Below the pieces are notes generated by a model. That model was not told the origin of the DNA. It saw only the letters and a list, made by a program, of their open reading frames with translations, and did no database searches. Below are positions 32,873 to 41,719 of a DNA stretch of 58,897 nucleotides, in pieces. The first letter of the stretch is position 1. The number at the start of each line of letters is the position of its first letter. Origin of the DNA: a bacterium (GTDB taxonomy: Bacteria; Vulcanimicrobiota; Xenobia; Xenobiales; JADMJV01); contig JADMJV010000069.1 in the NCBI GenBank assembly GCA_018780265.1, positions 111,704 to 170,600 of the forward strand, in the 5' to 3' direction. A program made the translations under genes and the position numbers.

Positions 32873-33064
32873 CTATTTTGTGTCGCGGGTACTGACAACC
32901 ACCGTGCCATTCAGTTTCCAGCGCGCCTGAGCCGAATCCGCTTGAGTGCTGGAAGGCACCCAGACTTCCAAATTGGTGAAGTTGTAGGTGATCTCCGCTC
33001 CGCGTCCTGTTAGCGTCTCATAGAGAGCGATGGCCAGATCCGGCCAGGTGTGAGTTTCACTCAT
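32873..33064 (-). CDS. Small hypothetical protein
   Basis: A 63-residue protein taken from the ATG at 33064 (MSETHTWPDLAIALYETLTG). The body has one helix and three short beta segments (AEITYNFTNLEVWVPS, ARWKLNGTVVVSTR) suggestive of a small alpha/beta dimer. Its TAG is immediately followed by the GTG of the next gene. First gene of the unit with the SDR/DUF2867 oxidoreductase. No family recognised. Confidence 0.6.
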   Translation of the reverse strand: MSETHTWPDLAIALYETLTGRGAEITYNFTNLEVWVPSSTQADSAQARWKLNGTVVVSTRDTK

Positions 33065-33277
33065 CAGGTGGGTCTCCAATCCTTGAGATAACGGGTCATT
33101 TGTTCCACCTCTTCAAGAGTCCTGCGACGAACGGTACCGATGCGAACCCGAAAAAAATCACAAACCATCCCGCAGTTAGCATCCTGTTAACTTCTCTCTG
33201 GCATTTATTGAAGCCGCTCGTGCAATAATGGTCAAGAGATCATAGGCCTTGCCAGAAAGCCAGAAAGCAGACTCCAG

Positions 33278-33946
33278 ATGTTGTTTTTTTCATCCACTCC
33301 CGTTGTAGACTTCGTAGACCTGAAGGAGAATCAGGTGGTGTTTTTGTCAAAAAAGCCGTTGCGTCTGGGCCGCGACACTCCCGTTCGCATGTCGATGCAG
33401 GCCTCCGAAGGGAAGTCGCAACTGGTGGCCTCGCGCGTGTTCCTACAAAAATCTCGTCAGGTCGAAGGTGGACAGCACGCCTACATCGGCACCCTGCAGA
33501 CTGAGCTTCCCTTTGAGCCGGTCCCACACTCTAGTGCCGATTCCTCGGCACTGCGTCGCGGCTCCCGCATGGATTGCGCCCTGCGCGTAATGTCCCCCGA
33601 CATTCCTGGCTACTCCGGCATTTCCGTCGACCTGTCCCTGACCGGCCTGCAACTGGAAACTCGTCAGGCCTTGACACTGGGCCACGTGGTTGAACTGCGC
33701 CTGGAAACCCACATCGAGGAAATGGAATTCATTGTGGTAAAAGCGCGGGTGGCCTGGTGCCGCCCAGAAGGCAAGAAGGCCTTCCGCTCGGGCCTGGAAT
33801 TCCGCGACCTCACCCCAGAAATCAGGGCCCAACTGGAAGAGTTGTCTCGCTTCTTGCGCCTGCGAGAAACCGCTAACCTCACCCAGTTGGTTCTCGAATG
33901 CGCCGACCGATATCTGCTCGGCTACACCTCGGTCGAAGCCGAATAG
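33278..33946 (+). CDS. PilZ-domain protein (c-di-GMP receptor)
   Basis: A 222-residue protein whose C-terminal half carries both PilZ signatures: RRGSRMDCALRV (RxxxR, about residue 90) and DLSLTGLQL ((D/N)xSxxG, about 117), followed by a beta-barrel with WCRPEGKKAFRSGLEF. The N-terminal 85 residues resemble the YcgR-like split-barrel partner domain (VDFVDLKENQVVFLSKKP). Such proteins bind cyclic di-GMP and act on motility, secretion or polysaccharide synthesis. It stands alone with a 213-bp upstream gap; no ribosome site is obvious before the ATG. Confidence 0.85.
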   Translation: MLFFSSTPVVDFVDLKENQVVFLSKKPLRLGRDTPVRMSMQASEGKSQLVASRVFLQKSRQVEGGQHAYIGTLQTELPFEPVPHSSADSSALRRGSRMDCALRVMSPDIPGYSGISVDLSLTGLQLETRQALTLGHVVELRLETHIEEMEFIVVKARVAWCRPEGKKAFRSGLEFRDLTPEIRAQLEELSRFLRLRETANLTQLVLECADRYLLGYTSVEAE

Positions 33947-34092
33947 TCCCTCGCGCCCAAAAGCATTGCTGCAAACCCACTTAGTGGTGGCTCTCGGCAC
34001 CGCCGGCATCGGGCCAGAGGTCCGACGTTTGTGCCCTACCACCGACTGTCGCGGGCTGCTGGCTGAACTGAAATTCCGCCCGAACGAGTAGA

Positions 34093-34647
34093 TCAGAGGT
34101 TGGGGTTGATCCCCGGGAGCGGTGAGAGAGTTGGACTGGTGAGAGTTGTCATGAGCCACTCGTCGTTGGTCATCAGGCCGGCGGTGGCGGGCCCTTGCAG
34201 CTTTACACCCGACCTGGCGTCGGCCGGCTTGCCAGCAGCCACTTCCTCGCTGAAGTTGCCCAGTTCTGCCTGAAATTTCTTCTCATGGTCCTTGGCCAGT
34301 TCGCCGCCGGCCGCGCCGGTCACCAAACAGCCAGCGCCGTATAGCAGACCGGCACCCAGCGGCCCGCTGAGGGCCACCGTGCCTATCACCACCGCGCCGC
34401 CCAGGATCAGGCCGGCCCAGCGCATCACGTTGGCGCGCGTACTGGCACGAGCCTGGCTGGCCGCCTTGATATCGGCCTCGGTGTCACCGGGGGTACGCTC
34501 GAGCTTGTCGGCAAACGAGTCGACGGCGAGGCTGCGGTCCGCGAGCACTTTGTGGGCAAACTCACTGCCGGCACCTGAGGCTGCCTTGTGAAGAGCCTGA
34601 GAGGCTTGGGACACGTGCGTTTGAATCTGGCTGCGCTGTACGTTCAT
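34093..34647 (-). CDS. Hypothetical protein with central membrane hairpin
   Basis: Taken from the ATG at 34647; the frame runs 27 residues further upstream without conservation. The 184-residue product has a helical N-terminus (VSQASQALHKAASGAGSEFA) and two Gly/Ala-rich hydrophobic segments (about residues 78-96 and 99-114, ILGGAVVIGTVALSGPLGAG and LLYGAGCLVTGAAGG) that could form a membrane hairpin, then a charged tail. The texture resembles small secretion-associated or toxin-translocation proteins, but I assign no family. Confidence 0.6.
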   Translation of the reverse strand: MNVQRSQIQTHVSQASQALHKAASGAGSEFAHKVLADRSLAVDSFADKLERTPGDTEADIKAASQARASTRANVMRWAGLILGGAVVIGTVALSGPLGAGLLYGAGCLVTGAAGGELAKDHEKKFQAELGNFSEEVAAGKPADARSGVKLQGPATAGLMTNDEWLMTTLTSPTLSPLPGINPNL

Positions 34648-34814
34648 AGGCCATTCCAATACGACAAACCAGCCATAAGCCCTGCACCTTCTTCGGAGGT
34701 CGATGCACACACATCTGGCCGAGCGCAATTACTTGCCGGTCGGCTTAACAACCGCTCCTCAAAGGGGTCGCCAGCCTGCTATCCAGGTTTCGCGTTGGGC
34801 CTGCTGGCCACGCG

Positions 34815-36191
34815 CTAGGGCAGAGCTTCCAGGACTTGCTCGGGTCCGTACGTATTCTTTCCGACGGCATGACCCTTGTGGAAGAGCGCGAGATGGACAC
34901 GTTTCCCTTGGGCCTCTGGACAAAGCTGAGCCTGGCTCCGCAGTTCGCTCCACGCCTTGTGAATCGAGAGATTTTCTTGCCATTTGACAGAAGCTAGAAT
35001 GAGAGAGGTACCGTCCAGGCTCTCGGCCATCACGTCGATTTCTAGTGGTCTCCTGTCTAGCCCAGGCCCCCACCAGCGTTGCGCCAGCCCCCATGACTCA
35101 TCCCCGATATTAAGAAAAGGAATAGCTGCACGCACCAGATCCTCCCACACGCTACCCACATGGTGAGGAAAATCGGACTGGATGGCGGCCAGAACTGGAG
35201 CGAGCTGACCAGCATGGAGACGGGACCGGTGGCGGGCCACAAAGCGATACCAGAACCGCAAAAATGGGTCAATGATGCGGTAGTAGGAGCGCTTGCTGTC
35301 TTTCTCCAGTGTGCCGAAGGGCTTGTCTCTGCAGATGAGTTCCAGTTCCAATAGCCTTTGTATGGGCCGGTTGAGGGATGTGGGTGGTTTTTCCAGGCGA
35401 CCCGCCAATTCAGTCAGCCGTTGGCAGCCCTGGCCGACCAGTTGCAACAACGAAGCCGATTGAGGGGCATCTCTAAGATCATCTTGGAGCAAGGAACGGG
35501 GCTCATCATGGAGTATTCCAAGAGGGCTGAGAACCAGGTCGACCCACGCTTGTTCCTGGGTAGGGAATTCTCGAGCCAACTCCCAATAACGAGGTACTCC
35601 GCCCCATACGGAGTAGGCTTCTATTTGCTGAACGGGATCCAGGTGATCGAAAGCGTCCTTGAGCCAGTTCGCACCAAGTGGTGAAATGCGGAGTATCTCT
35701 TGGGCCCGACCGTAAAGAGGGGCAGATCTATCCAAGACCAAGCCTTGCATCATTCGTTGCGAGGAACCACATAAAATCAGGTGGGCTGCCGACCGAGTTC
35801 GTTGGTCCAGGTGCTTTTGCAGAAGACTTGGGAGTTCTCGCGAGGAGGACACCAAATTCGGGAACTCGTCCAGAGCCAGCACTGTTCCGGCGGGAGCATC
35901 TCGCCCCCAGCGTGCCAAGAGGGATTCCCAATCAGGGTAGCGGACTTCGTCAAAGCCAGGGACCACCGCGGAAATGTCGGCGGCAAGGCTGGCACGGTGC
36001 ACAGCTGGTTCGCGTTCGTCCCCGAAGCAATACACAAGTTTCCCCGCCCCTGCCACGCTCTCAAAAATCAGGCGTGATTTGCCGCAGCGACGACGACCGT
36101 AGAGGACGGCCAGGCGGCCCTGAGGACTTTGGTAGAGGCGTTTGAGGCGTCTTAGTTCTTCACAACGATTGAGAAACGGCAACAGGTGCAT
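34815..36191 (-). CDS. Archaeal-type ATPase with DUF234 C-terminal domain
   Basis: A 458-residue STAND-like P-loop ATPase. Walker A is GRRRCGKSRL (residues 32-41), Walker B VLALDEFPN (about 104-112), sensor-like LILCGSSQRMM (about 140) and the Arg-rich FDHLDPVQQIEAYSVWGGVPRYW region follow the ATPase_2 family pattern. A winged-helix segment (AGRLEKPPTSLNRPIQRLLELELI) leads into the DUF234 domain (YYRIIDPFLRFWYRFV, later EIDVMAESLDG), a PD-(D/E)xK-like domain. This family is common and mobile in archaea and bacteria, function unsettled. The start codon lies inside a perfect 18-bp inverted repeat. Confidence 0.85.
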   Translation of the reverse strand: MHLLPFLNRCEELRRLKRLYQSPQGRLAVLYGRRRCGKSRLIFESVAGAGKLVYCFGDEREPAVHRASLAADISAVVPGFDEVRYPDWESLLARWGRDAPAGTVLALDEFPNLVSSSRELPSLLQKHLDQRTRSAAHLILCGSSQRMMQGLVLDRSAPLYGRAQEILRISPLGANWLKDAFDHLDPVQQIEAYSVWGGVPRYWELAREFPTQEQAWVDLVLSPLGILHDEPRSLLQDDLRDAPQSASLLQLVGQGCQRLTELAGRLEKPPTSLNRPIQRLLELELICRDKPFGTLEKDSKRSYYRIIDPFLRFWYRFVARHRSRLHAGQLAPVLAAIQSDFPHHVGSVWEDLVRAAIPFLNIGDESWGLAQRWWGPGLDRRPLEIDVMAESLDGTSLILASVKWQENLSIHKAWSELRSQAQLCPEAQGKRVHLALFHKGHAVGKNTYGPEQVLEALP

Positions 36192-36222
36192 AATGTAACG
36201 AATGCATTATGCACCTGTTGCC
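36178..36222. repeat. Perfect 18-bp inverted repeat over the ATPase start codon
   Basis: Left arm GGCAACAGGTGCATAATG (36178-36195) and right arm CATTATGCACCTGTTGCC (36205-36222) are exact reverse complements around a 9-base spacer. The left arm contains codons 1-5 of the ATPase on the minus strand; the right arm repeats the same codons on the plus strand, at the edge of an amidohydrolase remnant. In ATPase mRNA the start codon would lie in the 3' arm of a stable hairpin if transcription begins upstream of the repeat. Confidence 0.9.
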
Positions 36223-36225
36223 TTA

Positions 36226-36509
36226 CATCCTCCTTTGAATTACTGGGGCCAGGTCTTCTTTCAAAACATTCTGGGTCCCGAACGGGCAAGCCGGATTGAC
36301 CCGTGCGCCTCCCTGCGCGATCGAGGAGTCACCCGTGTCCCCCAACTGACGCCTCCCAGCTCTTCATGGATAATAAAGTCGGCAGCCTGGAGCCGGGAAA
36401 ATATGCAGACCTGGTCATCCTGAGTGGCAATCCTCGCACTACCAACCCCGCCAACATCCGATCCATCCAGGTTTTGCAGACCTACCTGGGCGGCCAGCGC
36501 AAACGGTAG
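36226..36509 (+). pseudogene. Amidohydrolase (YtcJ/amidohydrolase-3-like) remnant
   Basis: Two pieces in different frames belong to one family. In frame 1, LHPPLNYWGQVFFQNILGPERASRIDPCASLRDRGV (in part) matches the segment before the last metal-ligand region of YtcJ-type amidohydrolases; in frame 3, FMDNKVGSLEPGKYADLVIL and NIRSIQVLQTYLGGQ are the C-terminal end of the same family, stopping at 36509. The roughly 90 residues that normally separate them, including HSD, are missing, and everything upstream is gone. The 5' edge coincides with the right arm of the inverted repeat. Confidence 0.7.
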
Positions 36510-36512
36510 GTC

Positions 36513-37649
36513 TCAGGTGGGTGGCGGTGCTTTTTTGTTTCTGGGGTCGTAAGGGTCAATATTCTTGGGCGTCTCAAAGCGCAGCAAACTGAGCCCGCTC
36601 CCAAAGAAGTTAGCGGAAATCGCCTCGGGAGTTCCATCCCCCTCCAGGTCACCGGCATCAATGCCCACCGGCCCTCCCAGCGAGGTGGCCAGGGCGATGC
36701 GGGTCAGCACTCCCTGGCTATCGGTGGCCACCAGAGCGATTCCACTTTCACCCTCCAACGTCACCAGCAGTTCGGGGAATCCATCGCCATCGACGTCGGC
36801 TGCGGCAATACAGTCAGGCTTTTGCCCGATGGCAAAGGTGGCAGGATTGCCCAATCCGCCCGGGACTTTCAAAAAACGCGTGAGGGTGCCGTCAAGCTCG
36901 TTGGCCACCACCAGGTCGCGCAGACCGTCGCGATTCACGTCCACCGCCAGCAGTCCAAAGGCACCGTTGCCCACGGTCAATGTCTGGACTAAAGAAAACG
37001 TTCGATTGCCCCCGTTGCCAAATACGGACACCGAGCCGCTGTTGAAGTTACTGGCGGCAATGTCCAGTTTGCCATCGCCATCAAAATCGTCTACCTCAAC
37101 CTGCACGGGAGCCAGGCCCGTGGTCAAAGTCAGCGGTGAACCCAATCCCCCGGCGGCCTGACCAAACAAGACCGTCAGATTATTAGAGCCCACGTTGCTG
37201 ACCACAAGGTCCAGTCGGCCGTCCCCGTCCAGGTCTGCAGCCTTAAGCCCCTGCGGCGCCGTGCCCACGTTGATCCGACTGGAAGTTTCTCCATCGATCA
37301 ACAAGACCTCGGTACCGTCACGCAGGGCCACGGCCACATCCGAGCGTGAATCGCCCACAAAGTCGCCCACCTCTACCTGGCCAGGGCTATTAGTGAGCGG
37401 CAAATTCTTGAGTAGGGCCAGGCCAGGGCCCGACAAAACCTGCAACTGGCTACCCTTGCGGTCGCTGGCCATCACTTCGGGGGCACCATCTCCGTCCAGA
37501 TCGGCCACTTTGACGAACAATGGCGAGGTGCCCGTTTCTAAGTTTCGCACCAAAACCGAGGGGGGTAAAAAGCCCGCCGGCCCCCCATCCTCATTGCCCC
37601 GCCCACAACCAACCAGCAAGCAGAGGGCCACCAACGTTGTTCGCTTCAT
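36513..37649 (-). CDS. FG-GAP/VCBS-repeat lipoprotein
   Basis: From the ATG at 37649, MKRTTLVALCLLVGC is a lipoprotein signal peptide with lipobox LVGC (Cys15 to be lipidated). The rest is a series of about seven repeats with the calcium-binding pattern DxDGDG (VADLDGDGAPE, AADLDGDGRLD, VDDFDGDGKLD, AADVDGDGFPE, AGDLEGDGTPE), forming an integrin-like beta-propeller. Such proteins are surface or periplasmic, structural or adhesive, with no catalytic role known. One repeat (VGDFVGDSRSD) has lost part of the calcium loop. The downstream permease gene is tail-to-head on the same strand with a 13-bp gap before its stop. Confidence 0.85.
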   Translation of the reverse strand: MKRTTLVALCLLVGCGRGNEDGGPAGFLPPSVLVRNLETGTSPLFVKVADLDGDGAPEVMASDRKGSQLQVLSGPGLALLKNLPLTNSPGQVEVGDFVGDSRSDVAVALRDGTEVLLIDGETSSRINVGTAPQGLKAADLDGDGRLDLVVSNVGSNNLTVLFGQAAGGLGSPLTLTTGLAPVQVEVDDFDGDGKLDIAASNFNSGSVSVFGNGGNRTFSLVQTLTVGNGAFGLLAVDVNRDGLRDLVVANELDGTLTRFLKVPGGLGNPATFAIGQKPDCIAAADVDGDGFPELLVTLEGESGIALVATDSQGVLTRIALATSLGGPVGIDAGDLEGDGTPEAISANFFGSGLSLLRFETPKNIDPYDPRNKKAPPPT

Positions 37650-37662
37650 AGGCGAACGAAGT

Positions 37663-39018
37663 TCAGTGAAGAGGGGCAGCCTCCTCCTCATCGACGGGAA
37701 GCATCCAGTTTAGGATAGCGGCCGTGAGCGTGCCCATGGCCATACCCGACTCCATCAGCACACGCAAGGCTTCACTGAAAGAAGGGGGCAGACCGGCTGC
37801 TACCAGGCCCTCATGGAGCGCCGCGACGGCCTGTGGGCTGCCGCTGACGCCGATCCCCAATCCCAACGAGACGGCCAGAATGAACTGGTTGCGGGAGGTC
37901 AGCCCCGAACCACTGGCGATCTGCAAGCCAGCCGCGGCCACCGTGGAAAACATTAAGAAAGTGGCGCCACCTAAGACGGCCTTGGGAATCATGCTGATGA
38001 AGGCTGCCAGCTTGGGAAAGAGTCCACAAACGGTGAGCAGAGCGGCCGTGGCATAGCCCACCCGCCGCGACGCCACCCCGGTCAGAGCGATGATGCCATT
38101 GTTCTGAGCAAACGTGGTCTTGGGCAGTGCGTGAAACAGACTGCAGATCACACAACCCAAACCATCGGCCAGCAGCCCGCCCCGCAAACGCGACTCAAAG
38201 AGTGGGCCCTCCACCGGTTCCCGCGACACCCCTGAGGTAGCCGTCAAATCGCCGATGCACTCCAAAGCCACCAACAGGTAGGCCACCAACCAGGGCAACA
38301 GATAAACAGGGTTGAACTCCAGACCGTAGCGCAAAGGAACAGGCACATTGAGCCAGGGAGCCTGCCCCACCGGGGTCAGGTCGACCCGACCCAGCAGCAG
38401 CGCCACCAGATAGCCGCACACCAGTCCTACCGCGATCGAGATGTTGCGCACCCAACCGCGTCCCCAGGCCTGACCGGCTACGATTACGCCTACCACTATC
38501 ATTCCCAGGACAAAGTGGATGGGCGCGCCAAAATCGGGAGCCCCGGGCCCACCCGCCATCTGCTGGAAACCGACCTGAATCAAGGTCACGCCGATCAAGG
38601 TGATGGCTATTCCTGTCACCAGCGGGGGAAAGAGGCGGCGCGCCGACTTGAGGCCAAAAGCCACCAGAAAAGGCACGAAAGCTCCGGCCATGGCCAGCCC
38701 GAAGACAAGATCCAGACCGCCCGCCTGACCCGTGGAGATGGCCAGCGGCACAAAAGCAAAACTGGGACCGGTCACGCTCAGCAATCCGGAGCCGAAGGGT
38801 CCCAGTTTATGCACCTGCAAGGCGGTGGTCACACCCGATGTAAACAACGACATGCTGACCAGATAGGCCGTCTGGGTGATATCCAATTTTAAGGCTGCCG
38901 CCACAATCAATGGCGGCGTCACAATGCCTACGAACATACCTAGAAGGTGTTGCAAGCCCAAAGTCAGGGCCAGCCACCAGGGAAGCTTTTCCTCTACCGA
39001 GTAAAAGCGCTGGCTCAC
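37663..39018 (-). CDS. Nucleobase:cation symporter-2 family (xanthine/uric acid/uracil permease)
   Basis: A 451-residue transporter with about 14 hydrophobic segments. The N-terminal LGLQHLLGMFVGIVTPPLIVAAAL and SVTGPSFAFVPLAIS, and the later GDLTATSGVSREPV and FAQNNGIIALTGVASRRVGY (NCS2 signature region with conserved Asn), place it in the XanP/UacT-like purine branch, not the UraA branch. It moves xanthine or urate with protons across the inner membrane. The start overlaps the stop of the molybdenum hydroxylase gene (39015-39018, ATGA), so substrate uptake and oxidation are likely coordinated. Confidence 0.88.
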   Translation of the reverse strand: MSQRFYSVEEKLPWWLALTLGLQHLLGMFVGIVTPPLIVAAALKLDITQTAYLVSMSLFTSGVTTALQVHKLGPFGSGLLSVTGPSFAFVPLAISTGQAGGLDLVFGLAMAGAFVPFLVAFGLKSARRLFPPLVTGIAITLIGVTLIQVGFQQMAGGPGAPDFGAPIHFVLGMIVVGVIVAGQAWGRGWVRNISIAVGLVCGYLVALLLGRVDLTPVGQAPWLNVPVPLRYGLEFNPVYLLPWLVAYLLVALECIGDLTATSGVSREPVEGPLFESRLRGGLLADGLGCVICSLFHALPKTTFAQNNGIIALTGVASRRVGYATAALLTVCGLFPKLAAFISMIPKAVLGGATFLMFSTVAAAGLQIASGSGLTSRNQFILAVSLGLGIGVSGSPQAVAALHEGLVAAGLPPSFSEALRVLMESGMAMGTLTAAILNWMLPVDEEEAAPLH

Positions 39019-41660
39019 CTCCAGCGGTCACGGTCCGCGTTACGAATTCGCCCCACCGAGACCACCTTGCCCGCCGGACTATCCTTCATGGGCAGTTTGT
39101 AGCGGGTGATTCCGTCAAAGGCGTAAAGGGCGCTGGCCACGGCCGCCGCTGTGGGAACCAGACCGATTTCGCCCACGCCTTTGGCGCCCATCGGCCCTTC
39201 AGCGGAGGGAACTTCCAGCAGTATCACTTCCATTTTTGGCATATCCTGGGCGCGCAGCACTCCGATGTCGCGCAGCTTGCTGGTGACCGGCATACCGTCC
39301 ACACAAGGCAGTTCCTCACTCAGGGCATAACCCAGCCCCATGTGCAGACTGCCTTCCAACTGGCCTTCGCACAGCAACGGGTTGACCACCTTGCCCACGT
39401 CGTGAGCCGCGATCAGTTCGCTGACCCGCCCGCTCTCGTCCAAAATGCACAGCTGAGTGGCAAAACTGTAAGCGCTATGCGTTTTGGGCGGCTTGCTCTT
39501 GTCGTAGAGGGCAGTCGTGTCGTCAACCAGAATGTCGGCCCCAAACACCTCTCCCTTGAGCTGCTCCAAGGTCTTGCCCTCATCCATGGCGGCGCGCAGC
39601 TTGGCAGCCGCGCTCAACACTGACTTGCCCACAAAGAAAGTCGCCCGCGAACCCGTGGTCTGACCACATCCCAACATGAACGTAGAGTCGACTTTGGGTC
39701 GGAAGATATTGGCCGGAAGACCCGTAGCTTCTACCGCAAACTGGATGGCCACCGTCAGCAAACCCTGGCCCATCTCGGTATAGCCTATGTAGATCGAGAC
39801 CGTCAGGTCGTCTTCCACCACCAGACGGGCTTTGCCCCACTCGGCTACGCCGTTGCCGATGCCGGTATTCTTCAGACCACAGGCGATGCCGATGGATTTG
39901 CCGGCGGCCCTGGCCTCCATGTAGCGGTCTTTGACTGCATCCAGAGTGGCCACCAGACCTACGCCCTCTTTGAGGACCTGTCCGGTGGTCACGGCCTGAC
40001 CGTTCTCCAGCGCATTGCGGCGGCGGAAGGTCCAGCCGTCCAGGCCCACTTTGGTGGCCAGTTGGTCCAGGCAGCCTTCGATGGCGAAAGCCGACTGATT
40101 GACACCAAAGCCTCGCATGGCTCCGCAAGGGGGATTGTTGGTATAGGCGGCCAGCGCTTCGATCTCCACGTTGGGGACCACATAAGGGCCGCACGAGTGG
40201 CCGGCAGCCCGCTCCAACACCTTGGCCCCTACGGAAGCGTAGGCACCGCTGTCGCCCACCATCCGCGACCACACGGCCGTCAGCTTGCCATCGGCGTCGC
40301 AGCCCACCTTGTACTGCATCCAGATAGGATGACGCTTGGGGTGCATACGCACTGATTCTTCGCGGTTCAGGGTCAATTTGACGGGGCGCTTGGTCAGATA
40401 GGCCATCAAGGCAGCTTGCGACTGACATGACATGTCTTCTTTGCCGCCAAAAGCCCCGCCGTTGGGGAGCAGTTCGACGTCGACATCCTCTTCTTTCAGA
40501 CCCAAGAATGAGGCCACCTGACGCTGATCGTCAAAAATGCCCTGACCCTGGGTCAGCAGCTTCAGTCGGCCGCCCTCCAGGGGAATGGCCACGGCTGACT
40601 CCGGCTCCAAAAAGAGATGCTCGATGCGCTGGGTCTCCCACATCCCCTCAACCACGTGGGCCGAACTGGCCAGAGCCTCGGCCACATTGCCTCGCGAAAT
40701 TACCGATCGAGAGAGCAGATTACCGCCCTTGGGGTTGTGGGGGTTCACCACCGGGGCATCCGGCTTCAAGGCTTCCTCGGGATCGAGCACGGCTGGCAGC
40801 AACTCATACTCCACCACCACCGCCTTGGCAGCTTCGCGGGCCTGACAGCGAGTCTCGGCGGCCACCACCGCCACCACATCACCCACGTAGCGAACTTCTT
40901 CGCCCACGGCTACCAGGCCCGGCCAATCCTGGACAAGTAAACCATAGACCCGTTTTCCAGGCACATCAGTGGCCGTAGCCACCTTGACCACCCCTTGCAT
41001 CGCCAAAGCGGGATTGACATCGATAGAAAGGACTTTGGCGCGCGGGTGGGGCGAGAGCACCAGGGCCCCGTAAAGCATGCCGTCGAGGTGGATGTCGTCC
41101 ACATAAGCACGAGCACCCAGCGCGGTCGCGCCGGCCTGATAGCGGTTGAGCGAATCCCCCACTTTGCCGGCCACAGGGGTGGGAGGCGTCCACTCGCCCC
41201 GACGAGCCCGGGCCATCAAGGTGATCGCCTCTTGAATCTTTTTGTAGCCCGTGCAGCGGCACAGGTGCCCGTCCAGTGCCTTGACGATTTCCGCAGGCTG
41301 CGGGTCAGGGGTCTTCTCCAGCAAAAAATGGGCTCGCATCACAATGCCGGGAATACAGAAGCCGCATTGCAGTCCGGCGGCCACCTCAAAACAATCGGCG
41401 TAAGTCTGGCGCAGCTCTGGATCCAGGCCTTCCAAGGTGACAATGCTCTTGCCTTCTGCCTTGGTGGCGGCCAGTGAACAGATGGTGATGGCCCGCCCGT
41501 CGACCAGGGCCAGGCAACAGCCGCACTGCCCCTGAGGGCTGCAACCGTCTTTTACAGAACAGGTCTGGGTCCGATCGCGGATCGCGTGCAGCAGCGTCTC
41601 GCCGGGATCGACCTCGATTTCACAGGGCTTTCCGTTGAGGGTGATGTTTAGCTTGCTCAT
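39015..41660 (-). CDS. One-chain molybdenum hydroxylase (xanthine dehydrogenase-like, 2Fe-2S and Mo domains fused)
   Basis: Residues 1-155 are the two [2Fe-2S] domains (CSVKDGCSPQGQCGCC and the QCGFC...HLCRCTGY pairs); residues 165-881 are the molybdopterin subunit with NGGAFGGKEDMSCQ, GAMRGFGVNQSAF, GCGQTTGSRATF and the catalytic Glu in AKGVGEIGL near the C-terminus. The fused order without an FAD domain, the QGQGIFDDQRQVASFLGL stretch and the neighbouring purine permease fit the family annotated as selenium-dependent xanthine dehydrogenase. No in-frame TGA is involved, so any selenium would be in the cofactor, not as selenocysteine. No FAD subunit gene is within the window. Likely hydroxylates xanthine or another purine. 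Confidence 0.88.
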   Translation of the reverse strand: MSKLNITLNGKPCEIEVDPGETLLHAIRDRTQTCSVKDGCSPQGQCGCCLALVDGRAITICSLAATKAEGKSIVTLEGLDPELRQTYADCFEVAAGLQCGFCIPGIVMRAHFLLEKTPDPQPAEIVKALDGHLCRCTGYKKIQEAITLMARARRGEWTPPTPVAGKVGDSLNRYQAGATALGARAYVDDIHLDGMLYGALVLSPHPRAKVLSIDVNPALAMQGVVKVATATDVPGKRVYGLLVQDWPGLVAVGEEVRYVGDVVAVVAAETRCQAREAAKAVVVEYELLPAVLDPEEALKPDAPVVNPHNPKGGNLLSRSVISRGNVAEALASSAHVVEGMWETQRIEHLFLEPESAVAIPLEGGRLKLLTQGQGIFDDQRQVASFLGLKEEDVDVELLPNGGAFGGKEDMSCQSQAALMAYLTKRPVKLTLNREESVRMHPKRHPIWMQYKVGCDADGKLTAVWSRMVGDSGAYASVGAKVLERAAGHSCGPYVVPNVEIEALAAYTNNPPCGAMRGFGVNQSAFAIEGCLDQLATKVGLDGWTFRRRNALENGQAVTTGQVLKEGVGLVATLDAVKDRYMEARAAGKSIGIACGLKNTGIGNGVAEWGKARLVVEDDLTVSIYIGYTEMGQGLLTVAIQFAVEATGLPANIFRPKVDSTFMLGCGQTTGSRATFFVGKSVLSAAAKLRAAMDEGKTLEQLKGEVFGADILVDDTTALYDKSKPPKTHSAYSFATQLCILDESGRVSELIAAHDVGKVVNPLLCEGQLEGSLHMGLGYALSEELPCVDGMPVTSKLRDIGVLRAQDMPKMEVILLEVPSAEGPMGAKGVGEIGLVPTAAAVASALYAFDGITRYKLPMKDSPAGKVVSVGRIRNADRDRWR

Positions 41661-41719
41661 TCGGGCCAGTTCGCAGTCGAGCCTCAGGAGCCTGCCCGAC
41701 CGGGAGCGAAGGGGTAACC

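Noticed and set aside
33211..33226. TGGCATTTATTGAAGC upstream of the PilZ gene resembles a sigma-54 promoter.
   Set aside because: The GC of the -12 element is not at the required 10-bp spacing from GG.
33966..34091. A 42-codon frame from TTG in the gap between convergent genes.
   Set aside because: No ribosome site, no recognisable sequence and too short to support.
34703..34987. A 94-codon plus-strand frame that begins in the gap at 34648-34814.
   Set aside because: It runs through the ATPase gene in antisense and shows no family; I see nothing else in that 167-bp gap.
39015..41660. Selenocysteine in the molybdenum hydroxylase.
   Set aside because: The frame has no internal TGA; selenium dependence in this family concerns the cofactor.
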